Notes under the pieces: generated by a model | What the model was told of the DNA's origin: nothing | Database searches by the model: none | What the model saw: the letters and a program-made list of their open reading frames with translations, nothing else | Shown: piece after piece, positions 8,301 through 17,300 of the stretch | Numbering within the stretch: position 1 is the stretch's first letter | How the letters are laid out: each line of letters starts with the position of its first letter | Assembly (NCBI GenBank): GCA_900555615.1 | Contig: USMB01000008.1 | Span: 1 to 45,898 of the forward strand | From: an uncultured Clostridium sp. | Lineage (GTDB): Bacteria > Bacillota > Clostridia > TANB77 > CAG-508 | Reading direction: 5' to 3' | Length of the DNA stretch: 45,898 bases | Translations under genes and position numbers: made by a program

Positions 8301-11300
8301 TTTCCAGTTACGTACAGAAACATCTACACCTGAGCCACCTTTAGCTAAATCTGTTTGAGTTGAAGCTTGTCTATTAGCTTTTACCCATCCACGATTTTCT
8401 CTATCACTTAAATTATCTGAAATTTGTGTATTTGTTACAGTTCCATCTCCTGTTCCAAATGCATTTTCTGTATAACTATCATTTGAACTAAATGTTACCA
8501 TATAGTTATTATAATTTCCATGACTATTTCCAACTGGGCTTTCTGCAACATATCCGTAATTTGGATTTGAAAGTTCTTCTAAATGATAATATATTCTATC
8601 ATCACCATTTGTGCTTATTAATATATTGTGAATTTCCAATTTTCCATTAGCATTTGTTAAGAATTGTGTTGCTTGGCTTATGTCAGAAACATAATCTATA
8701 TCCACTATTCTTATAGAACCTGTTACTTTTGTTTCCCAGTCACCATCTTCACTTGTTTTTATTCTTACATATTTGTTATCAATATTTTTGTATTTACTGT
8801 CTGGATGTGTAATATCTTTATTTCTTTTTGCTCTCAATACAAATGCTACATTTGCTAATTTAACATTTGATTGTTCATTATCGATTTTATCAATTAAAAT
8901 ATTTGTTGTTTGTTTCCAGTTGCGTATTGAAATATTAAGTCCTGAACCACCAGATGTTTTATCTGTTTCTTTAGATGATACTCTGTTTGCTTGTGCCCAT
9001 CCACGTTTTGCTACTGTATTTAAATTTGATGTGATATTATTGTTTGTAACAGTACCATTATCAGAATTTGTTGCTTCAAATGTTACAGTGTAATTGTTGT
9101 AATTTCCTTTTGAATTTCCAACAGGACTTTCTGCAACCCATCCATAATTTGGATTTGCAACTTCCTCTAAATGATACTCTATTTTATCAGCACCGTTTGT
9201 ACTAATTAATAAGTTATAAATTTCTAATACACCATCTGTGTTATCTACTTTACCAGTAACAAATCTTGTTGCTTGTTTAATATCACTAACATATTCTATG
9301 TCTGTAATTCTTACTCTTCCTTGTACTTTTGTTTGCCATCCAGCACTTGTTTTAATTCTTACATATTTATTGTCTATGTTTTTATATCTGTTTTCTTTAT
9401 GAGAAATATCTTGTTGTCTCTTAGCTTTCAATACAAATTCTACATTATTTAATCCAAAATTTGTATTATCCTTGTCTGTCTTTTTAATTAATATGTTTGT
9501 TGTCTGTTTTAAGTTAAATATTATAATATGAAGTCCTGAACCACCTGAAGTTTTATCGCTTTCTTTAGATGATACTCTATTTGCTTTTGCCCATCCACGT
9601 GCTTTTATTCCATCTTCTGAGCTTATGTCTGTGCTATCATTATTTGTTACTGTACCATATGTAGCATCTGTTGCTGCAAATGTTACTGTATAGTTATTAT
9701 AATTACCTTTTTCTGCAACCCATCCATAATTTGGATTATCAATTTCTTCTAAATGATACCAGATTTTATCTGCACCATTTGTACTTATTAATAAATTATG
9801 AATTTCTAATTTTCCATTTTGAGTTACAAATCTTGTTGCATTATCTTGATTGCTAACATATTCTATATCTTCTATTCTTATTGAACCTTTTACTTCTTTT
9901 TGCCAACTTCCTTTTACTTTAACTTTTACATATTTTCCACTAATATCTTTGTATTCATTTTTTGAATGAGATATTTCTTGGTCTTTTTGTGCTTTTAATA
10001 TGAATTTAACTCCATCTAATTTATTATTAGCACCTGTTGGATTATCTGTATCTGTTTTTTCAATTAATATATTTGTAGTTTGTTTTACATTACGAACTCC
10101 AACAGTTATACCTCCTGTACTACCATAGCTTGTTTTATCTGTTTCTTTAGATGATGCTCTATTTGCATCTACCCATCCTCTTTGCAATATTTTTTCAAAG
10201 GCTGTATCTGTATTATTTGTTACAGTACCTCCAGTAGTAGCATCAAACATTACTGTATAGTTATTATAATAGTTAATTCTATTGTTTTCAGCTTGTTCTA
10301 TTGGTTCTTCTGCAACCCATCCATAATTTGGATTTTTTAATTCTTCTATATGATACAAAATTTTATCTGCACCATTTGTACTCATTAATATATTGTTTAT
10401 TTCTATTTTTCCAGATGAATCTGTTACAAATCTTGTTGCTTTATCATAATCTACATATTTTATATCAATAGCTCTAGCAAATCCTGTTATTGTCGTTCCT
10501 TCTTGCCATCCAGCAGATGTTTTTATTTGAACATATTTTGTTGTGTCTCCAACTGGAATATATTTATACGGATTTTCTGGATGTGCTATATCTGTATTTC
10601 TTTTTGCCTTTAACACAAACACTACATTTCCTAGTTTTGTATTATGATTATCATAATCTGTTTTGTCAATTTTTATATTTGTTGTTTGCTTCTTATTATA
10701 AACATTTAGCTCTGCACCACTACCAGCCGATGCCATATCTGTCTGCACAGAGTTTCCTCTTTCTAGTTTTACATAGCCAGTTTTGTCTTTTGATGTCATT
10801 GTTCCACCATCTTTAGCATCAAATGTTACTGTATAATTATTATAATTTCCAGATGAATTTCCTTCTGGCTTTTCTGCAACCCATCCATAATTTGGATTTT
10901 CAATCTCTTCTAAATGATATTGTATTCTATCTTTACCATTTAAACTTACTAATAAGTTTTGAATTTCTATTTTTCCCTTTGAATCTGTTACAAACAATGT
11001 TGCTTGACTAGCATCTGATGTAAATTTAATTTGTCTCTCACTTGCACTTATATCTTCTGTAATACCTTTTGGATCATATACTCTATCATCTATTCTAGCA
11101 CTTCCTGTTATTTTGTTTGCATATCCATCAGAACCTTTTTCCACATTATTTCCAGAAGCTTTTATTCTTATATATTTATTGTTTATTTCTTTGCTTCCTT
11201 TTGTATTTCCTTCTACTTTTGCAACTATTCTAAATGTTACTCCTGGAAGTGATTTATTATGTTGGTCATAATCTTTTTTGAAAATATGTAAATTCTGTGT

Positions 11301-14300
11301 AAGTTTATCATTTGTTATTGTTACACTTGTATATTTATAGTCTGAATTTTTCCATGGCTCATAAGCAGTAGCAGTAGTTTTTTGTCTTTCTACTTTTATT
11401 TCTACTACATCACGTCTTTGACCGTTCACTTTCATTACACCAGAACCATCACCTTTATAGTATTGAGCATATCCATAGTTATTGCTATATAATTCATATA
11501 ATTTATATGTTATCTCCTCTACAGAGTCTTGATAGCCTTTTGAACTAACCAGTAAATTGTCGAGTTCTACTATTCCAGATTTATTTGTTGTAAGTATTGT
11601 TGCTTTATTTTTATCAGTAGTATATGCTATATCAGAAACTTTTACTGTTCCTTTAACTCTCTTTGCCCAAGTCCCAGTTGTTTCTTGAAGTTTGGTTATT
11701 GTTTCTCCTCTTTGATCTTTTAAACCTTTAATACTATTAATATCATGTGCTTCATAACTTGAATCACTTGATACTCTTTCTATTTGTAAAATAACATATC
11801 TCTCTACAGATGATGAACCTTCTTTTGCTTTCAATAAAAATTCAACATTTTGTAATGGTCTGTTTTGATCTGTGTCTCTTTTATATATACGTAAATTTCC
11901 TGTTTGACGTTTATTTTCTACATCAAAATGTGTTTCCGCCCAAGCACGGTTCATATTACCAGATATCACTGTTGTCTTAACTTGAGTATATTCATATCTA
12001 TTAGATTTGTCTTCTACAAATGTGTAATCTCCCCATCTCAAATTTCCTATAGCTATTGCACATTCACTATTTGTTGCTAATCTAGTTGCATTTGCCTTTG
12101 TAGCACCGAAATTTGCCAAATAATATTTTCCATTTGCAAATACTAATGCTTGAGCATTTTTATTATATATATGATATTGATCTTTATTACAATTAATATA
12201 TTCTCGTGGATAGTGTGGGAAAAATTTATCTCTATTATTATTTTGTTGATCATATGAATTATAGAAATCTCCATTTACACCACCTGAACCACAACTGTAA
12301 TCAGGTTCTGAACCATCAGGCTTCATTATTTTGTCAAATGTTATCCAGCCAGCCGTATCATCTTGTGTTAATTTGTCTATTCTTTTACCATTTAAATCTG
12401 TTAGCATTAAGTAATCGTTTCTATTTAAGTCTTTTCCTCTCAATAATAAGAAATCTGCATTATTCATTGGAATACCTGTTTTTTCATTATTGTTCCATAC
12501 CCATTCTGGGTCTTTTTTGTGTAATACTATTGATGTTGGTGCTCTCCATGGTCCTTCCCACTCAACAGAACCTTCCCATACTGTTGTAACTGGAACTGTA
12601 ATTGATAGGTCTCCTTTACCATTTTCAGGAGTACGTCGCATTTTTTGATGGTCTGCTGTTGCATGAATATCAACAGTTACTGTTACTAACGGATTTATTG
12701 TTAAATCTTTTAAAGTTTCATATTTTAATGCCATTCTTACTTTAGTAACATAAACTACATCTTTTCCAATTTTTATATAAAATGGTCCTGCAATATCATT
12801 ACCATTAGCACTGCTTGGCATTGAAATTCCATATGGGTATTTTGCAACTCCAATTCCTTCTTCTGCAGTCCACAACCTACTACTATCTACTACTTCTCCA
12901 TAATGTTTTGTGCCATCTTTTGTCATATAATCCATTGTTACTACATAAGAAAGTTTAGCAAACCTTGTATTTATATACTTATCATAATTTATCTTAAAAC
13001 TTGGGTCAAAAGGTCCAATTGTATTAATGCTATTATTATTATAAAATTCAACTCTATTTTTATCAGGATTATCTCTATCTAATGTTAAATTAGGTTCATT
13101 AGAAGATGTATAGTCTATGACAGGGTTATTGTCGTTATCTTTGGCTATATCAACTGTTTCTATAAAATAATCAGTATCAATATTTGGAAATGGGTCTCCA
13201 GGATTTATACATGTAAAGTCATAACCATTAGATGTTGTTGATGTATTTCCTACTTGTCCTCCAGTAAAACCTACATCAAATGGAGGAGTTTTACCAGTAT
13301 TATGTCCTTTTATAGTTGCACCATAATCTAATGTTGCAATTTCATCTCTACCAAGTAAAATATTATAAGCAATAAGACTATATTTTGTTTTATCGTTTGT
13401 TTCTTCTTTCGCTCCTTTTATTACCTTTACAGTTGCTGTTCCTGAACTTGTCTCTGTCATTCCGTTAGCTATTGATATTCCTGTACCACCAATAACTAAA
13501 ATTAATGATACTATTACAAACATTCTAAAGTTTTTATTTTTCTTAGCAAGAATAATAACTAAAATAATCAATCCCACAATCATTGCACCAGTAGTAATTA
13601 CTATCATAGTTTGTTTTACACCTGTTGTAAGACCTATAATAACTTCAACTTTAGAAGTATCGTTATCTTTGTTATTATCTTCTACTGCTTTTTCATTACT
13701 ACTCATATCAATACTTGCCACATTTTCAATTTTTCCAACATTGTTTGAATTCATTGTTTTTGTGAAAACTATTGTTACTTCTTTGCTTTCTCCAACTCCA
13801 ATTTTTTCGCCAGATAAAGCAATTGTATATAATTTTCCGTCTTTTTCATACCAATTTGGATTTAATTCTGAGTGGAACTCTAATCCATCTGGAATATTAT
13901 CAACAATCATTCCAACTTTTCCTTCAAGTTCACCTTTATTTGTAACTACCATTTTATATTCTAAAATTACTGTTGCTCCATTTATGTATTTTGAATTTAT
14001 TTCAACCTTTGCTAATTTTTTATTATTATAATCATATGTTTTAGTACCTTTTTTTGTTTGAACAGTAATCTTGCTAATATATTTTTGTAATTCCATATCA
14101 AATGATTTATTTTTAATTACACCAATATCTATATTTTTCAATGTACTTTGTGCTGTTAATGTATCTGTTAAACCTGCAATTGTTTCTTTTCCTTCTAATA
14201 AAACATTTTTTTCTATTGCATTAGAGTTCTTTGTAGAAGAAACTCCTTGTTTTTGATATTCTGTTAAACTATATGTTTTACTGTCATATAAAAATACTAC

Positions 14301-17300
14301 AATGTATTCTCCTTTTGTAATATTAGTGAATTCATATTCACCTTTTTCATTTGTTGTTGCTCTAATTGCGATACCATCTTTATATACTAATTTTTGTGCT
14401 GAATAATCATATAATAATACATCCATATTACTATATAATTTTTCTTCATCATCTCTTTTACCATCTTCGTTTTCATCAATCCATGCTACACCTGAAATTG
14501 TTATTGTTTCAGATGGTATAGGATTGTCTGGTGTTGTTGGATCTTGTTTTTTGCTTACTGTTACTGTACATTGAGCTGTTTTTCCACCATCTTCTGTTGT
14601 TACTGTTATTACTGCTGTTCCTTCTCCTCTTGCTATAACATTTCCATTTCCATCTACCGTTGCTACTTGATTGTTATTAGATGACCATGTTATATTTTTA
14701 TTTGTTGCATTTTCTGGTAAAATTGTTGCTCTTAAAATTCTGTTCTCACCAACATTTAAACTTATATTTTCTGAATCTAAGGCTATTCCTGTTACTTTTA
14801 CTTCTTGTTTTTCTATTACGTATACTTCACAGTTTGCCATTTTTCCGCCATCTTCTGTTATTACTGTTATTATTGCTTTACCTGCACTTTTAGCTACAAC
14901 TTTACCATTTTCATCTACTGTAGCTACTTGAGAATTGTTTGATTTCCAAGTTACACTTTTATTTGTTGCATCTTCTGGTAAAATTGTTGCTTGTAATGTT
15001 CTATCTTTTCCTACAGTTAAACTTATTTCTTTAGCATCTAATTTTACTCCAGTTACATTAACAATACTTGGATCATCTTCTCTTAAAACTGTAACTTCAC
15101 AAGTTGCTGTTTTTCCTCCATCTTCTGTTGTTACTGTTATTACTGCTTTTCCTTCTTTTTTACCTGTTATTTTTCCATTTTGGTCTACTGCTAATACTTC
15201 TTCATTATTTGATGACCATGTTACATTTTTATTTGTTGCATTAGTTGGCTCAATAGTTGCAATTAATATTCTTGTTGCATTAACTTTTACTGTTATTGAA
15301 TTTGTATTTAAATTAACATCTGTTACAGCTACTTTGTCTGAACTTGGATTTTGATTATCAGCAACAGTTACTTGGCAAGTTGCTGTTTTTCCTCCATCTT
15401 CTGTTGTTACTGTTATTGTTGCTAAACCTGCACCTTTAGCTACAACATTTCCATTTTGATCTACTGTTGCTATTTCTGAATTACTTGATGACCATGTTAC
15501 TTTTTTGTTTGTTGCATCTTCTGGTAAAACTGTTGCCTGCAATGTTCTGTTTGTTCCAACTTTTAATCTCATTGCTTGTAAATCTAAATTTACACTAACA
15601 ACCTTTTTATCTCCTGATTCAGCCTCTTTTGTAACTGTTACTTTACAAGAAACTGTTATTCCACCATCTTCAGTTGTAGCCATTATATTTGCTACACCTT
15701 CAGATTTTCCTGTTACTCTTCCTTTTTCATTTACCATTGCAACTACAGGATTGCTTGATGTCCATATTACTGTTTTGTTTGTTGCATTTTCTGGAACTAC
15801 TGTTGCTACTAAATCTTTAATCTCGTCAATTTTTAATTCAAGTGTTTGTGCATTTAATGTAATTCCTTCTACTCCAATTGTACCTGGATCTATTTGTTCT
15901 TCTTTTGTTACTGTTACTTTACAAGATGCATACATTCCACCATCTTCTGTTATTACTGTTACTGTTGTTGTTCCTACAGCTTTTGCTGTTACAATTCCAT
16001 TTTCATCAACATCTGCAATTGTTTTATCATTTGTCTTCCATATTACTTTTTTATTTGTTGCATTTTCTGGCATTACTGTAGCATTTAATTGTATATTTTC
16101 ATTAACCTTTAAATTTACAGATTGCGTACTTATAAATACACCTGTTACAGTAACTTCTTCTGGTTCTGGATTTGGGTCAACTGTATCATCTATTACTGTA
16201 ACTTCACATTCTGCTACTTTTGCTTCATCTTCTGTTGTTGCTGTTACTATTGTTGTTCCTACAGCTTTTGCTGTTACGTTTCCAGCATCATCTACACCTA
16301 CAACGGAATAATCCTCAGATGCCCAGATTACATTTTTATTGTCTGCATTTTCTGGTGTTACTGTTGCAACTAATTTTTGACTTGCTCCAATTTTTAATGT
16401 TAATTTAGTATTATCTAAAGTAATTCCTGTTACTTTTACTGTTTCTGGTTCTTCTGGATCTGGATTCTCAGGTTCATCATATTTTATTACTGTATTTGTT
16501 AAACTTGCTGTTTTAGTTTTTATATAATCACCTGATACGTCTACCTTATTTGTTGCATCTTTATTTTCATATATCATTCTTGCTCTAGCTTTTATCTTTA
16601 ATGTTATTGTTTTTCCTTGAGGAATGATTAAATCTTTATTTACATTTGCAACATCTTCTGTATCTTTATCTACTAATGATAGTTCTTGTTCTTGCTGTAT
16701 TTCTGTAAAATTCTCTACATTTTGTGTTATTAATGGTTCATCTTCATCTTTTACTTTTGTTATTTCTACTTTATAATTATTGTATGATACAGAAACAGGA
16801 GTTAATTCATATGGTATATAATCTTTAACATTTACTCTGCTATATGTTGTGTACCATTGTCTTGTTTTTCCTATATTTTTTATATTAACTGTATATTCTA
16901 TCTCGTCATCTTGTCTTAATTTTTGTCCTTCTTTATTTGATGACATAGTAACTTCTACACCTTCTACATAACCAGTTGAAGTTGTTTCATTTGAAAGATA
17001 TACATTAGATGCTTTTGCTGTTGCAACTGCTTTTAATTGATACTCAAAATTATTGTCTTCACTATATTCATTTACATTTCCTCTTATCCAAATCTTTTTC
17101 TGTTCACCTTTTGCTAGTTGGCTTAAAGTATGTCTCCACATATTTCCATCAAAGCTTCCATAATTATCATCAACACTACTTATTTCGAAAAATGCTGAAG
17201 CTTCAAATGTTAAGTCAACATTTGTTAAATCTTTACCAGATATGTTTTTTACAACAAACTTATATGTCCAATCATTTTTTCCTGTCCCTACTGCTACACT

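Noticed and set aside
5960..11910. Regular repeats considered as CRISPR or satellite DNA
   Set aside because: The period is about 600 bp, the repeats are in frame, and similarity is at protein level with coding-type divergence; no short direct repeats with unique spacers.
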